Assembly (NCBI GenBank): GCA_013289605.1
Contig: JABCZS010000009.1
Location: forward strand, 1-64,000
DNA from: Gammaproteobacteria bacterium
GTDB lineage: Bacteria; Pseudomonadota; Gammaproteobacteria; JABCZS01
DNA: 64,000 nucleotides
Reading direction: 5' to 3'
Notes under the pieces: generated by a model
Told to the model about the DNA's origin: nothing
Databases searched by the model: none
What the model saw: the letters and a program-made list of their open reading frames with translations, nothing else
Shown here: piece after piece, positions 46,971-57,184 of the stretch
Layout: each line of letters opens with the position of its first letter
How positions within the stretch are numbered: position 1 is the stretch's first letter
Program-made: the position numbers and the translations under genes

Positions 46971-48908
46971 TTACTTCACCGGCTTACCTTCAGCCTGATC
47001 ATCAGGAATACTGGGCTTGTCTTCCGTTGAAACCACTACGGTATTATCTGTACCGTGTGGATGATTCGTATCTGGCACATCCCAACCTTCCGGTTCGCGC
47101 GGCGGTCTGCCTTCCATAATGTCATTAATTTGATCGCTATTGAGCGTTTCATATTTTAACAACGCTTCCGCCATCAAATGTAATTTATCTTTATGCGACA
47201 CTAATACTTCTTTTGCAATCGCATACGCTTTATCAATGATCACGCGCACTTCTTGATCAATCGTATGCACAGTTTCATCTGAAATTTCTTTATGCTGCGC
47301 CATCGAGTGTCCTAAAAACACTTCGCCTTGTTCTTGACCATACGCAAGCGGACCTAATTTATCGGATAAGCCCCACTTGGTGACCATATTGCGCGCAAGT
47401 TCAGTGGCTCTTTCGATATCATTGGAAGCCCCAGTCGTCACAGCTTGTGGGCCAAAAATAATTTCTTCGGCAATTCGACCGCCAAATAATGAGGCCAGTT
47501 GACTCTCGATACGTTGCTTGGTGTAACTGTAACGATCTTCTTCCGGTAAATGCATGGTCACGCCTAGCGCGCGTCCACGAGGAATAATCGTGACTTTATA
47601 GACCGGATCATGTTCAGGCACTAAACGGCCTACGATGGTATGACCTGATTCATGGTAAGCGGTGAGTGTGCGTTCTTTTTCACTCATGACCATGGAACGG
47701 CGTTCCGCACCCATCATGATTTTATCTTTCGCGCGTTCAAATTCAGCCATATCGACGATGGTTTTATTCGCCCGAGCAGTCAAAAGCGCCGCTTCGTTCA
47801 CTAAATTTTCTAAGTCTGCCCCTGAGAAACCCGGGGTACCGCGTGCGAGTATCGCGGGATTCACATTGGCTGCTGCGGTGATTTTCTTCATATGAACACG
47901 TAAAATTTGCTCGCGACCGCGAATATCGGGTAGGGGCACTACGACTTGACGATCAAAACGACCGGGACGTAATAATGCAGGATCTAATACGTCGGGGCGG
48001 TTAGTCGCTGCGATCACAATCACGCCTTCTGTGCCTTCAAAACCATCCATTTCAACGAGTAATTGATTTAAGGTTTGCTCGCGCTCATCATGACCGCCGC
48101 CTAAACCTGCACCCCGATGACGCCCTACGGCATCAATTTCATCGATAAAAATAATGCACGGCGCTTGTTTTTTCGCTTGTTCAAACATATCCCGTACGCG
48201 GGAGGCGCCCACGCCGACAAACATTTCGACGAAATCAGAACCGGAAATGCTAAAAAACGGCACTTTGGCTTCACCGGCGATGGCTTTAGCCAATAAGGTT
48301 TTACCTGTACCTGGGGAGCCTACCATTAATATCCCTTTAGGAATATGACCGCCGACGCGTTGGAATTTTTGCGGATCGCGTAAAAAATCCACCAATTCTG
48401 CCACTTCTTCTTTGGCTTCTTCTATCCCTGCCACATCAGCCAACGTGACTTTGATTTGGTCCGGGTTTAATAAGCGCGCTTTACTTTTCCCAAATGAAAA
48501 CGCACCGCGTCCACCGCCCCCGCCGCCTTGCATTTGGCGCATAAAAAATATCCACACACCAATAAAGAGGATAATCGGAAACCAATTAATAAAAATTTGC
48601 ATTAATAAACTGGGTTGTTCAGGCGGTTTACCTTGGACATCCACATGATTATCCAACAAATCACCAATAAGACCGGGATCATCTAAAGGCATATACGTGG
48701 TAAAAGGTTCATTAACACGATTAATACCGTGTATCGTGCGCTCGGTGATCACCACTTGTTTCACATCGCCCCGATAGACCATATTGAGGAATTGTGAATA
48801 ATCTAACTGTGTGCCAGGGTGTGTGCCAGAGCCGAATCGGCTAAATACCGAAATTAAAATAATGGCTATCACTAACCACAGTAATACATTTTTCATCATG
48901 TCGCTCAA
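46971..48908 (-). CDS. ftsH: ATP-dependent zinc metalloprotease FtsH
   Basis: FtsH is the membrane-bound AAA protease for misfolded membrane and regulatory proteins. The 645 residues have two N-terminal membrane segments (about 8-25 and 104-124), Walker [14 protein letters not shown], Walker [13 protein letters not shown] and the SRH block [17 protein letters not shown]. The zinc site is [11 protein letters not shown]. The first codon is a TTG with GAGG eight bases upstream; an ATG three codons later is an alternative. The hairpin element at 48938 separates it from rlmE. Confidence 0.97.
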   Translation of the reverse strand: MSDMMKNVLLWLVIAIILISVFSRFGSGTHPGTQLDYSQFLNMVYRGDVKQVVITERTIHGINRVNEPFTTYMPLDDPGLIGDLLDNHVDVQGKPPEQPSLLMQIFINWFPIILFIGVWIFFMRQMQGGGGGGRGAFSFGKSKARLLNPDQIKVTLADVAGIEEAKEEVAELVDFLRDPQKFQRVGGHIPKGILMVGSPGTGKTLLAKAIAGEAKVPFFSISGSDFVEMFVGVGASRVRDMFEQAKKQAPCIIFIDEIDAVGRHRGAGLGGGHDEREQTLNQLLVEMDGFEGTEGVIVIAATNRPDVLDPALLRPGRFDRQVVVPLPDIRGREQILRVHMKKITAAANVNPAILARGTPGFSGADLENLVNEAALLTARANKTIVDMAEFERAKDKIMMGAERRSMVMSEKERTLTAYHESGHTIVGRLVPEHDPVYKVTIIPRGRALGVTMHLPEEDRYSYTKQRIESQLASLFGGRIAEEIIFGPQAVTTGASNDIERATELARNMVTKWGLSDKLGPLAYGQEQGEVFLGHSMAQHKEISDETVHTIDQEVRVIIDKAYAIAKEVLVSHKDKLHLMAEALLKYETLNSDQINDIMEGRPPREPEGWDVPDTNHPHGTDNTVVVSTEDKPSIPDDQAEGKPVK

Positions 48909-48937
48909 GGTTGTATCCTCATTGTTGATGCTCTATT

Positions 48938-49057
48938 AGGACTTACGCAAAACGCGCTGCTCGGCGTTAAAAGCCTCCTCAAAATGCTCACATACTCTCT
49001 GTATGCTGCGCTTTTTCGGAGGCTTTTGCCTTGATCAGCACGTTTTGCGTAAGTCCT
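48938..49057. repeat. Long inverted-repeat hairpin element, copy 3
   Basis: Arms of about 40 bp, beginning AGGACTTACGCAAAACGCGC and ending with the near-complement, flank a 39-base centre including CTCACATACTCTCTGTATGC. The arm tips match copy 1 at 8858, but the centre does not. The outermost bases overlap the rlmE stop codon: the TAG is formed by the T of rlmE and the AG of the element. It fills the rlmE-ftsH gap. Confidence 0.8.
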
Positions 49058-49682
49058 ATAATTTGCCTTTATACCCACTCGCTAAAATATACACTTCCCT
49101 GGATTGCGCACGTGAGGCTTTAGGCTTAACTACCCGTACTTTATCATATTTTTCTTTGATCGACTGTAAAAATACACTAAATCCCGCCCCTTGAAAGGCT
49201 TTAAGTAATAGCCCAGCCCCTTGGGGGAGTAATTCGTCTGCCAAAGCCACGACACTTTGTGCTAAGTGTAGGGTGCGCAAGGCATCTGTGGTAGTCGTGC
49301 CCGTTAAATCTGGCGAACAATCAGAAATCACCCAATTGACCGCCCTACCGGCTAAGACTGCGCTTAAGTCATTTATCATGCTATCACTTTCTATGTCGCC
49401 TTGCAAAATAATGGCCTGGGGTACGCTTTGCATCGGTGACCTATCCACTGCAACAAGTAGGCCATTTGTGCCTAATTGCTTGGCCAATAACTGCGTCCAA
49501 CTGCCCGGGGCGGCCCCTAATTCAACCACCACCATGCCTGGACGTAAGATGCGGTATTTTTCTTGGATTTCAGCTAACTTAAATCCAGCCCGCGAGCGCT
49601 GACCTTCTAACTGCGCGCGTTTCACAAAGGGATCATTCACATGCTGTTTAAACCATGCGCGGGTACTTTTAACGCCTGACAT
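49056..49682 (-). CDS. rlmE: 23S rRNA 2'-O-ribose methyltransferase RlmE
   Basis: RlmE (FtsJ/RrmJ) methylates U2552 of 23S rRNA using S-adenosylmethionine. The SAM site is VVVELGAAPGSWTQLLAKQLG; DGLLVAVDRS-like and VNWVISDCSPDLTG segments follow, and LLLKAFQGAGF holds the catalytic lysine. RSREVYILASG-type sequence closes the protein, as in relatives. The 208 residues are normal. The stop codon lies at the edge of a hairpin element. The order rlmE-ftsH is typical. Confidence 0.95.
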   Translation of the reverse strand: MSGVKSTRAWFKQHVNDPFVKRAQLEGQRSRAGFKLAEIQEKYRILRPGMVVVELGAAPGSWTQLLAKQLGTNGLLVAVDRSPMQSVPQAIILQGDIESDSMINDLSAVLAGRAVNWVISDCSPDLTGTTTTDALRTLHLAQSVVALADELLPQGAGLLLKAFQGAGFSVFLQSIKEKYDKVRVVKPKASRAQSREVYILASGYKGKL

Positions 49683-49747
49683 CGCTACTCCCTAAAAAAA
49701 TAAAGCAGTGATGACTCATACCTTGGTCATCCCTGTAAAAAGAAGGA

Positions 49748-49870
49748 CTTGCCCCCTTTGTAAAGGGGGCCGGCCGCTGCGGCCGGGGGGATTTTAGCAA
49801 TGTCTGATGTACTTCAAACATCTAAAAATCCCCCCGACGAAACGTCGGCCCCCTTTACAAAGGGGGCAAG
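49748..49870. repeat. Full copy of the CCCCCTTTGTAAAGGGGG element between carB and rlmE
   Basis: Inverted arms of about 45 bp (CTTGCCCCCTTTGTAAAGGG, then CGGCCGCTGCGGCCG and GGGGGGATTTT) flank a centre beginning AGCAATGTCTGATGTACTTC. Both arms and centre match the elements at 32149 and 32368, so this is a complete unit of about 123 bp. It occupies most of the gap between rlmE and carB. Confidence 0.85.
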
Positions 49871-49901
49871 CCCCGAGAGATCACAGCGTACGGATAGTCT
49901 T

Positions 49902-52900
49902 TTATACCTGCACCACTTCTTTTGCTGCATTGCGTGCGGCGACGTGTTGATGCAACTGTTGTAAGGCGTACACTTGCTCGCTGATGTCACTGATTAATAC
50001 CGATAAGGTGGCCTTGGCGCCTGCTATCGTGGTCACATAATGAATTTTATATTGCAGCGCACTGCGGCGAATAGTAAACGAATCACGAATGGCTTGTTTG
50101 CCTTCCGTGGTATTAATGATGAAATTAATTTGATTACTTTTTATCATATCGACAATATGCGGGCGACCTTCACGCACTTTATTAACCGGCGTACAGGTAA
50201 TGCCTGCTGCCTTCAAGGCGCGCGCAGTGCCGTGCGTTGCAACAATTTCAAAACCAAGTGCTTGTAATTGTGCCGCAATAGCGACTGCATGCGATTTATC
50301 GGCATCGCGCACACTGATAAACGTGCGTCCGACTTTAATCAAAGGCATGCCGGCGGCAATTTGTGCTTTGGCGTAGGCTTGCATAAACGTATTGCCTACG
50401 CCCATCACTTCGCCGGTGGATTTCATTTCTGGGCCTAATATCGGATCGGTACCTAAAAAGCGATCAAACGGAAATACCGGTGCTTTCACCGCAAAATAAG
50501 GCAATTCCAGCATTTTATCTAAGCCTTGATCTTTAAGGCTTTGCCCCATCATGCAACGTGCAGCGACTTTGGCAAGCGGCACACCGATGGTTTTTGAAAC
50601 AAAGGGCGTTGTGCGTGAAGCTCTGGGATTGACTTCTAAAATATAAATTTTGTCATTTTGAATCGCAAATTGGGCATTAATTAAACCTACGACCTGTAAA
50701 CGTTTGGCAAGTTTTGTGATTTGATCAATAATTTGTGCTTGTACCGCTGCGCTTAATTGGTGCGGCGGCAAAGCACAAGATGAATCGCCAGAATGCACAC
50801 CGGCTTGCTCGATATGCTCCATAATGCCGCCAATAAAAACTTGCTGGCCATCACAAATCGCATCGACATCGACTTCTATCGCATGATCTAAAAATTTATC
50901 CAGTAATACTGGCGAATCATTGGAGACTAAAACCGCTTGGGTTAAATATTCACGTAATTCATTTTCGTTGTAGACGACTTCCATCGCGCGCCCGCCCAAC
51001 ACATAAGAGGGACGTACCATTAAGGGATAAGTGATGAGTTGTGCGCATTTAAGCCCCGCTTCTAGCGTCGTCACGGTTTTATTGGGAGGCTGATGTAATT
51101 GTAATTCTTCCACTAATTGGCTAAAGCGTTCGCGATCTTCGGCTCTATCGATGGCATCAGGCGAGGTCCCTAATATGGGTACGCCTGCTTTTTCTAGTGC
51201 ACGCGCCAGTTTTAAGGGTGTCTGACCGCCGTATTGCACAATCACGCCCATGGGTTTTTCGATGCGGACAATTTCTAATACGTCTTCAAGGGTCACGCCT
51301 TCAAAATATAAGCGATCTGAAACATTATAATCGGTTGATACCGTTTCGGGGTTGCAATTGACCATAATGGCTTCATAGCCGGCTTCACGTACCGCTTGTG
51401 CCGCGTGTACGCAGCAATAATCAAATTCTATGCCTTGGCCGATTCGATTGGGGCCGCCACCTAAGACCATGATTTTTTTTCGGTGACTTGGGCGCGCTTC
51501 ACAAAATTGCTCATAAGTAGAATATAAATAGGCCGTGTCGGTTGCAAATTCTGCACTACAAGTATCGACCCGTTTATAAACAGGATGCACGTTTAAGTCA
51601 TAACGTTGGGTGCGCACGTCCTCTTCAGAAATTGACCAGAGCTGCGCCAAATGCCGGTCGGAAAAACCTTTGCGCTTAAACGATCTTAAGGAAGCCGCCG
51701 TCAGTGTTTTAACATCTATGGTTTTAATCTGCGATTCAATCGCGACCAAATCTTCAACTTGGCTTAAAAACCAAGGATCAATCCCCGACCAGGTGTGCAG
51801 ATCTTCACACGTGCAGCCATAACGAAACGCATCAGCAATATAAAGCAAACGATCCGGCCCTGGGGTAGTAATACACGAAATTAAAAAATCTTTATCGACC
51901 GTCGCCAAATCTAATTGTGCATTGAGGCCCGCATGGCCCACTTCTAAACTGCGTAGCGCCTTTTGTAAGGATTCTTGAAACGTACGCCCCATCGCCATCA
52001 CTTCGCCCACCGATTTCATTTGGGTGGTGAGTTTTGCATCCGCGCCTGGGAATTTTTCAAAGTTAAACCGCGGGATTTTGGTGACGACATAATCTATCGT
52101 CGGTTCAAATGAAGCAGGCGTTTTGCCTTGCGTGATTTCATTTTTTAATTCATCTAAGGTGTAACCTACCGCAAGTTTTGCGGCAATTTTAGCTATCGGA
52201 AAACCGGTTGCTTTTGATGCGAGCGCAGAGGACCGTGAAACCCGCGGATTCATTTCGATGACCACAAGCCGCCCGTCTTTAGGGTTCACGGCAAATTGCA
52301 CGTTTGATCCACCGGTATCTACGCCAATTTCCCGCAAAACTTTTATCGCGGCATCGCGCATGATTTGGTATTCTTTATCGGTCAGTGTTTGCGCAGGGGC
52401 TACCGTAATGGAATCACCGGTATGCACGCCCATGGCATCAATGTTTTCTATCGAGCAGACGATGATACAATTATCTTTGGTATCGCGCACCACTTCCATT
52501 TCAAATTCTTTCCAACCGATGACAGATTCTTCAATCAATAATTCATGGGTCGGCGATAATTCCAAACCCCGCTCACAAATGTCAATAAATTCTTCACGGT
52601 TATATGCAATGCCGCCGCCCGTGCCGCCCAATGTGAATGAGGGACGAATGATAGTGGGATAGCCTAAACGCACTTGCACTTGCAGGGCTTCTTCAAGGCT
52701 ATGCGCAATGGCAGACTCTGGCGTTTGCAAACCAATTTTATGCATGGCTTGACGAAACTTATCTCTGTCTTCTGCTTTATCAATGGCCGTGCGGTTTGCG
52801 CCGATTAATTCGACGTGGTATTTTTCTAAAATGCCGTGTTTGGCTAAATCCAAAGCGGTATTCAGTGCAGTTTGACCGCCCATGGTCGGTAAAATCGCAT

Positions 52901-53150
52901 CGGGTTTTTCTATGGCAATGATCCGCGCCAACACTTCGTAATTAATGGGCTCAATGTAAGTGACATCGGCATAATCCGGATCCGTCATGATGGTCGCAGG
53001 ATTAGAGTTCACCAAAATAATCCGATACCCTTCTTCTTTTAACGCTTGGCAGGCTTGCGTGCCCGAGTAATCAAATTCACAGGCCTGCCCGATAACAATA
53101 GGGCCTGCGCCGATGATTAAGATACTTTTGATGTCGGTACGTTTGGGCAT
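49902..53150 (-). CDS. carB: Carbamoyl-phosphate synthase, large subunit
   Basis: CarB makes carbamoyl phosphate from bicarbonate, ATP and the ammonia delivered by CarA, for arginine and pyrimidines. Two ATP-grasp halves are seen: the first starting [21 protein letters not shown], the second [21 protein letters not shown]. Each has its own metal-binding region ([27 protein letters not shown]). The C-terminal 140 residues are the MGS-like allosteric domain. An ATG at 53150 with AAGGTGA nine bases before it is preferred to the TTG at 53156; this gives 1082 residues. It starts just after the carA stop. Confidence 0.97.
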   Translation of the reverse strand: MPKRTDIKSILIIGAGPIVIGQACEFDYSGTQACQALKEEGYRIILVNSNPATIMTDPDYADVTYIEPINYEVLARIIAIEKPDAILPTMGGQTALNTALDLAKHGILEKYHVELIGANRTAIDKAEDRDKFRQAMHKIGLQTPESAIAHSLEEALQVQVRLGYPTIIRPSFTLGGTGGGIAYNREEFIDICERGLELSPTHELLIEESVIGWKEFEMEVVRDTKDNCIIVCSIENIDAMGVHTGDSITVAPAQTLTDKEYQIMRDAAIKVLREIGVDTGGSNVQFAVNPKDGRLVVIEMNPRVSRSSALASKATGFPIAKIAAKLAVGYTLDELKNEITQGKTPASFEPTIDYVVTKIPRFNFEKFPGADAKLTTQMKSVGEVMAMGRTFQESLQKALRSLEVGHAGLNAQLDLATVDKDFLISCITTPGPDRLLYIADAFRYGCTCEDLHTWSGIDPWFLSQVEDLVAIESQIKTIDVKTLTAASLRSFKRKGFSDRHLAQLWSISEEDVRTQRYDLNVHPVYKRVDTCSAEFATDTAYLYSTYEQFCEARPSHRKKIMVLGGGPNRIGQGIEFDYCCVHAAQAVREAGYEAIMVNCNPETVSTDYNVSDRLYFEGVTLEDVLEIVRIEKPMGVIVQYGGQTPLKLARALEKAGVPILGTSPDAIDRAEDRERFSQLVEELQLHQPPNKTVTTLEAGLKCAQLITYPLMVRPSYVLGGRAMEVVYNENELREYLTQAVLVSNDSPVLLDKFLDHAIEVDVDAICDGQQVFIGGIMEHIEQAGVHSGDSSCALPPHQLSAAVQAQIIDQITKLAKRLQVVGLINAQFAIQNDKIYILEVNPRASRTTPFVSKTIGVPLAKVAARCMMGQSLKDQGLDKMLELPYFAVKAPVFPFDRFLGTDPILGPEMKSTGEVMGVGNTFMQAYAKAQIAAGMPLIKVGRTFISVRDADKSHAVAIAAQLQALGFEIVATHGTARALKAAGITCTPVNKVREGRPHIVDMIKSNQINFIINTTEGKQAIRDSFTIRRSALQYKIHYVTTIAGAKATLSVLISDISEQVYALQQLHQHVAARNAAKEVVQV

Positions 53151-53152
53151 AA

Positions 53153-54283
53153 TCAAGTCACCTTGGCGTTAGCATGCGCGTGCATGCGCGTAACAAATTC
53201 AGCAAATAAGGGAAAAACATCGTGCGGCCCGGGGCTTGCTTCGGGATGTCCTTGGAAGGCAAAAGCATTGTAGTGCGTGTGAGCAATGCCTTGAATCGTA
53301 TTATCGAATAAAGAGCGGTGCGTAACCGCAAATTCTTTCGGCAAGCTTGCTTCATCTACCGCAAAACCATGGTTTTGGCTGCTAATAAAGACCTGTTTGG
53401 TATTGATGTCTAACACCGGGTGATTGGCGCCATGATGGCCGAATTTCATTTTAAACGTTTGTGCCCCACAAGCGAGCGCCAAAAGTTGATGGCCTAAACA
53501 AATGCCGAAAATAGGCATGTCTTGTTTTAATAATTCTTGTATGAGTTGGATGGCCTGGGTGCAAGCCGCAGGATCCCCGGGGCCATTGGATAAAAACACG
53601 CCATCGGGTTGATGCGCAATAATGTCTTGATAACTGCTATTGCCGGGTAATACGGTGACGCGACAGCCCGCGCTGACTAGGCAGCGCAGGATATTGCGTT
53701 TCATGCCAAAATCTAGCGCCACCACGTGAGGGAGATCAGGCGATGCACAGGTTTCTGGGACATTCCAGCGGCCGCTGGTCCACATATAAGGGGCTTTAGT
53801 GCTCACCCTGCTGGCCAAATCTTGGCCGATTAATCCTTTAAAGCCGCGCGCTAATTCTAGCGCCCGCGCTTCATCGCTGCCTGTCATAATGCAGGCACCT
53901 TGAGCCCCGGTTTCCCGTAAAATATGGGTGAGTTGCCGCGTATCGATATCTGCGATCGCAACCACTTGGTGTTCATTTAAAAAATCAGCTAAAGTTTGGG
54001 TCGATCGCCAGTTACTGGTCGCAAGCGATAAGTCACGGATCACTAAGCCTTTTGCCCAGACTTGGCCGGATTCGTTATCGAGGGTATTGGTGCCCACATT
54101 GCCGATATGAGGATAAGTTAAGGTGACAATTTGTTCAGCATAAGACGGATCAGTAAGTATTTCTTGATAGCCGGTCATGGCGGTATTAAAAACTATTTCC
54201 CCTACTGCGGTGCCTATTTTGCCGATCGCAGTGCCATGAAATACTGTGCCACTCTCTAAGGCGAGTATAGCCGGGTTAGCCAA
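53153..54283 (-). CDS. carA: Carbamoyl-phosphate synthase, small (glutaminase) subunit
   Basis: CarA hydrolyses glutamine and channels ammonia to CarB. It shows [21 protein letters not shown], the [11 protein letters not shown] block, the catalytic cysteine near residue 262 in [13 protein letters not shown] and the His-Glu pair in [13 protein letters not shown]. The start codon is TTG with AAGGAAG six bases before it. At 376 residues it has the usual length. The stop lies two bases before the carB ATG, so the pair is an operon. Confidence 0.97.
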   Translation of the reverse strand: MANPAILALESGTVFHGTAIGKIGTAVGEIVFNTAMTGYQEILTDPSYAEQIVTLTYPHIGNVGTNTLDNESGQVWAKGLVIRDLSLATSNWRSTQTLADFLNEHQVVAIADIDTRQLTHILRETGAQGACIMTGSDEARALELARGFKGLIGQDLASRVSTKAPYMWTSGRWNVPETCASPDLPHVVALDFGMKRNILRCLVSAGCRVTVLPGNSSYQDIIAHQPDGVFLSNGPGDPAACTQAIQLIQELLKQDMPIFGICLGHQLLALACGAQTFKMKFGHHGANHPVLDINTKQVFISSQNHGFAVDEASLPKEFAVTHRSLFDNTIQGIAHTHYNAFAFQGHPEASPGPHDVFPLFAEFVTRMHAHANAKVT

Positions 54284-54387
54284 GATGAACTTCCTTCGTT
54301 GATTTTTGGCATTATATCAGGTCTTGGCCTAAGTTCTCTAGTGCTGGATAAGCAAATCCCAGATGCCCGCTAGATTTCAGTGCCTAT

Positions 54388-55557
54388 TTATACAAACTGA
54401 GCCGCATTGTCTTGATTTATGAGGACAAATTCCGCTGCTTCTGGGAAAATTTGATAAAATTCATCTAGGGCTGTGCGATGGCGATCCTGTAGAGGCCCCC
54501 ATGTGACCTGATAAGGTCTAATTAATTTGCCCTCTAAAACAACAAAATCGACTTCGCTATGGGATGATCGCCAGTAATAAACATTTTGGTAGCGTTTTTT
54601 TAAACTTAAAAATACTAATATCTCCAAATGTTTGCCCCAATTTTCTCCAATTTTAGTGGTGACGGCTTGATGCAGCGCAGGATCGATAGGATAGAATTTT
54701 TTATGTTGTGACAAACGTTTTTTTTCTGAAAAAGCAAAAAATTGACATGTAAATAATAAATAGGCTTGCTCGCACGCTTCTAGATAATGTTGTACGGTCT
54801 CCACACTTAAGTGGGTAACAGCAGCTATTTTACGGAAACTGAGCTCTGAGCCACAAGACTCGAATGCCATTTTTGCGACCTGTTTAATGCCATCACTGGA
54901 TCGCGCTGAAACACGTTGTAATATATCTCTTAATACAATATCGTTAAAATATTCCTGCAATAACTTTTCCCGATCGGCGTAAAAAAGAGCCTTGGGAAAC
55001 CCGCCCATTTTTAAATAATCATAAATAGTACCTTTTGGGTATACTTCCAAATATTCATGAAAAGAAAAAGGATACAGCTCCACCGTCATATGTCGACCTG
55101 TTAATGCACTTGCCAGTTCCCCAGATAAAAGGGCTGAATTTGATCCGCTTAAAACAAAATAATTATTTTGTGGACGTTCAAACTGTGTATGTAACCATTT
55201 TTCCCAACCGGACACATGTTGAATTTCATCAAAAAAGAAATAACACGGCGCGTGCGGATCCCGGCTTTTTGCTAATTTTACGATGTGGGTTAATAAAGTA
55301 TGATCCAGATAACCTAATAAACGGGGATCTTCAAAATTGCAAAAATAACAATGCTCCAGATTCAGCCCATAATGCTGTGGCAATTGGGTCAATAAGGTCG
55401 ATTTGCCCCCTCTTCTTACGCCCTGAATGATAAGGGCAAGATCGGGGGCTAATTGTGTGGGTAAATGAAGCTGGCGAGCCACTGTTTTTGGCAGGATTGT
55501 ATCGCCAAAAAAGCTCCAACTCATTAATATTTCTAACAATTCATCGTAAGTTATCAT
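54388..55557 (-). CDS. AAA ATPase of the AAA_14/DUF4143 family, second copy
   Basis: The protein has Walker A GVRRGGKST, a Walker B CYFFFDEIQHVSGWE and the sensor SGSNSALLSGELASALTGRH. A helix-turn-helix-like segment, LSFRKIAAVTHLSVETVQHYLEAC, follows, and a DUF4143 C-terminus with the HSEVDFVVLEGKLIRPYQV nuclease-like motif. It is of the same family as 19756 but not closely similar. The longer frame begins at a TTG; the ATG at 55557 gives 389 residues. It stands alone between carA and an exporter gene on the same strand. Two palindromes cover its start and promoter. Confidence 0.88.
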   Translation of the reverse strand: MITYDELLEILMSWSFFGDTILPKTVARQLHLPTQLAPDLALIIQGVRRGGKSTLLTQLPQHYGLNLEHCYFCNFEDPRLLGYLDHTLLTHIVKLAKSRDPHAPCYFFFDEIQHVSGWEKWLHTQFERPQNNYFVLSGSNSALLSGELASALTGRHMTVELYPFSFHEYLEVYPKGTIYDYLKMGGFPKALFYADREKLLQEYFNDIVLRDILQRVSARSSDGIKQVAKMAFESCGSELSFRKIAAVTHLSVETVQHYLEACEQAYLLFTCQFFAFSEKKRLSQHKKFYPIDPALHQAVTTKIGENWGKHLEILVFLSLKKRYQNVYYWRSSHSEVDFVVLEGKLIRPYQVTWGPLQDRHRTALDEFYQIFPEAAEFVLINQDNAAQFV

Positions 55558-55605
55558 ATTGTCAAGTCTACTCGACAATATGTATTTTGTCAAGTTAACT
55601 CGACA
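55555..55605 (-). promoter_or_regulatory. Two palindromic operators at the start of the DUF4143 ATPase gene
   Basis: A 28-bp near-perfect palindrome, CATATTGTCAAGTCTACTCG followed by ACAATATG, spans 55555-55582 and includes the ATG. A second, TGTCAAGTTAACTCGACA, spans 55588-55605. Their centres are 28 bp apart and they share the half-site TGTC(A/G)AGT. The TTGACA in each half resembles a -35 box. Binding would block the promoter and the start codon. The ATPase's own helix-turn-helix is the nearest candidate binder. Confidence 0.7.
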
Positions 55606-55653
55606 GTCTATATTGGGCTAGGGAACCCAATATTCCCCTAGCCCCTCACCTTC

Positions 55654-56844
55654 CTAACGCCGCAGCAACAGCCGTTGAACCGCTAACGCCAACACTGCCA
55701 GACTTAAGAAATATAAAGGCATCGGCAATAATGTCCCATTATGCCAATAACCCATCCCTAAGGTGAAAAATGAAATTAAGCCATAATAAAAAAATCCGAA
55801 CAGGCTAGAGGCTGTGCCGATACACCATTTGTAATCGGTTAAACAAATCGCTAACGCATTACTGGTGGCCATGCATACGCCAAACATCGTGGCCATTTGA
55901 GTAAGTACTGTGAAACACACTAGGCTTATCATTGAGAATGAAAAAAGATAGAGGTGTGTGAGGATGCCTAGGGTAAAGACCAGTGTGCTGATGAAAATAA
56001 TGACTAAACCATCCCGCATAATCAGCACCGATTCACGGTGCGTATTTAATTTTTTCGACAGCATGCCGCCCGCCATACTGGAGAGTGCAATGCCCAAAAA
56101 ACTAAAGCCGTACACGCTGGGAGCAACGCCTAAGATTTTAATTAAATAAAACGAGCCTTCGGCAAAATAACTGAACGTGATCCCATTGCATGCACCGACG
56201 ATAATGCCTAAACCGAGTACTTTCGGATCTTTTATCAAGGCAAACATCACCGTTAATAATGAGGTGGGTTTTCTATTTTCCTTATGATGGGTTTCGGGTA
56301 ATTTTAATATCACCGCTAGCATTAAAATAAGACTCACCCCAATTAAAAATAAAAAAATGCTGGACCAGCCGAATTGCTCGGCAATCACCCCGCCTATCAT
56401 TGGACCGATTGCAGGAAAAATGGCAAGACTACTGCCGATAGTTGCAAACGCTCTGCCTGCCGCAGGTCCATGAAACGCATCGCGACATATCGCTTGCCCG
56501 ATCACACTGCCTATTGCGCCGCCTAGCGCTTGAATTAATCGACTGAGCAGTAACATTTCAATGCTGGTTGCCAGATAACAACCGATGCAGCCGATAATAA
56601 AAATCACTAAGCCCGCAAGCACACAAGGTTTTCGCCCAATGCTATCGGATAATTTTCCCCAAAATAAGGTGCCCAGTGCAATGCCGAATAAATAAATAGT
56701 GAGCGTATATTCCACTAAAGATTCACGCACCTGCAAATCATGGGCAATATCTGGGAGGGAGGGAGAATAAACCGTTTCAGAAAACTGGGGCAAACCCACA
56801 ATAAAAACAATCAGCCATAAAGCCGGGAGTAAGAAAGCTGTCAT
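55654..56844 (-). CDS. MFS drug-resistance exporter, Bcr/CflA type
   Basis: The 396-residue protein has 12 membrane segments. It carries the Bcr/CflA signatures ETVYSPSLPDIAHDLQV in the first loop, LFWGKLSDSIGRKPCVLAG (motif A) and RLIQALGGAIGSVIGQAICRDAF. RAFATIGSSLAIFPAIGPMIGG follows (motif C-like). These transporters export small molecules, including antibiotics and sometimes amino acids. GAGG lies seven bases before the ATG. A seven-codon leader ORF ending in four Val codons, followed by a hairpin, precedes it. The actual substrate is unknown; a valine-linked role would fit the leader. Confidence 0.88.
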   Translation of the reverse strand: MTAFLLPALWLIVFIVGLPQFSETVYSPSLPDIAHDLQVRESLVEYTLTIYLFGIALGTLFWGKLSDSIGRKPCVLAGLVIFIIGCIGCYLATSIEMLLLSRLIQALGGAIGSVIGQAICRDAFHGPAAGRAFATIGSSLAIFPAIGPMIGGVIAEQFGWSSIFLFLIGVSLILMLAVILKLPETHHKENRKPTSLLTVMFALIKDPKVLGLGIIVGACNGITFSYFAEGSFYLIKILGVAPSVYGFSFLGIALSSMAGGMLSKKLNTHRESVLIMRDGLVIIFISTLVFTLGILTHLYLFSFSMISLVCFTVLTQMATMFGVCMATSNALAICLTDYKWCIGTASSLFGFFYYGLISFFTLGMGYWHNGTLLPMPLYFLSLAVLALAVQRLLLRR

Positions 56845-56877
56845 GATAAACCTCGTTAATCGTTAAAAAATTAAGAC

Positions 56878-56907
56878 GGCAAAAAGCCTGCCTCGCTAAG
56901 AGCGAGG
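56878..56907 (-). terminator. Hairpin between the valine-rich leader ORF and the MFS gene
   Basis: On the minus strand CCTCGCTCTTAGCGAGG forms a 7-bp GC-rich stem at 56891-56907. It is followed after four bases by TTTTT, within GGCAGGCTTTTTGCC, which can itself form an alternative small stem. It starts 15 bases after the leader ORF stop codon and ends 33 bases before the MFS start. It is positioned as an attenuator. Confidence 0.55.
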
Positions 56908-56922
56908 GTTTTAATTTGTTAA

Positions 56923-56946
56923 CTACACAACGACGACAATTCTCAT
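56923..56946 (-). CDS. Short leader peptide MRIVVVV upstream of the MFS gene
   Basis: ATG AGA ATT GTC GTC GTT GTG TAG encodes seven residues, four of them consecutive valines. AGGA lies ten bases upstream of the ATG. A GC-rich hairpin follows. Such peptides control downstream genes by ribosome stalling, either when charged tRNA is short (Val codons, as in ilv leaders) or when a drug arrests the ribosome. Which applies here cannot be told. Translation of so short an ORF is inferred from layout only. Confidence 0.5.
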   Translation of the reverse strand: MRIVVVV

Positions 56947-56981
56947 GACTAGGTTTCCTAATTAAGAAGAGAAAAAAGTAA

Positions 56982-57076
56982 TTTTAGATGAATGGGAGGT
57001 GGGTGTCTATTTATTTTCATCTTTAGATGAATGGGAGGTGGGTGAATGGGAGGTGGGTGTCTATTTATTTTCATCT
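56982..57076. repeat. Rearranged copies of the AATAGACACCCA repeat
   Basis: TTAGATGAATGGGAGGTGGG then TGTCTATTTATTTTCATCT occurs twice, the second time with an extra GAATGGGAGGTGGGT inserted. The part GGGTGTCTATTTAT is the complement of the start of the hairpin repeats at 19711, 21086 and 22783. The block lies upstream of the MFS leader. From 57077 to 57184 only a 27-codon frame with no known similarity is seen. Confidence 0.6.
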
Positions 57077-57184
57077 CCTAGGGGTATGACAGCGTTTGCG
57101 CCTTAAACCCATCTTGGTCGAGCTGATAGATACCCTTTTCAAATGCTTTAGGGCCTTCTAACATTCATTAGTATTTGAGTTCAG

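Noticed and set aside
46559-46998. Plus-strand frames opposite folP and the folP-ftsH gap
   Set aside because: They are shadows of folP or run through the palindromic repeat; no recognisable protein results.
49683-49901. greA gene expected between carB and rlmE
   Set aside because: I looked for it because Coxiella and Legionella have it there as I recall. The gap holds only a repeat element. Absence here says nothing about the rest of the genome.
57078-57164. 27-codon frame on the minus strand (MLEGPKAFEKGIYQLDQDGF..)
   Set aside because: It is bounded by a stop just before its ATG, has no Shine-Dalgarno match and resembles nothing known to me. It could be a remnant but cannot be supported.
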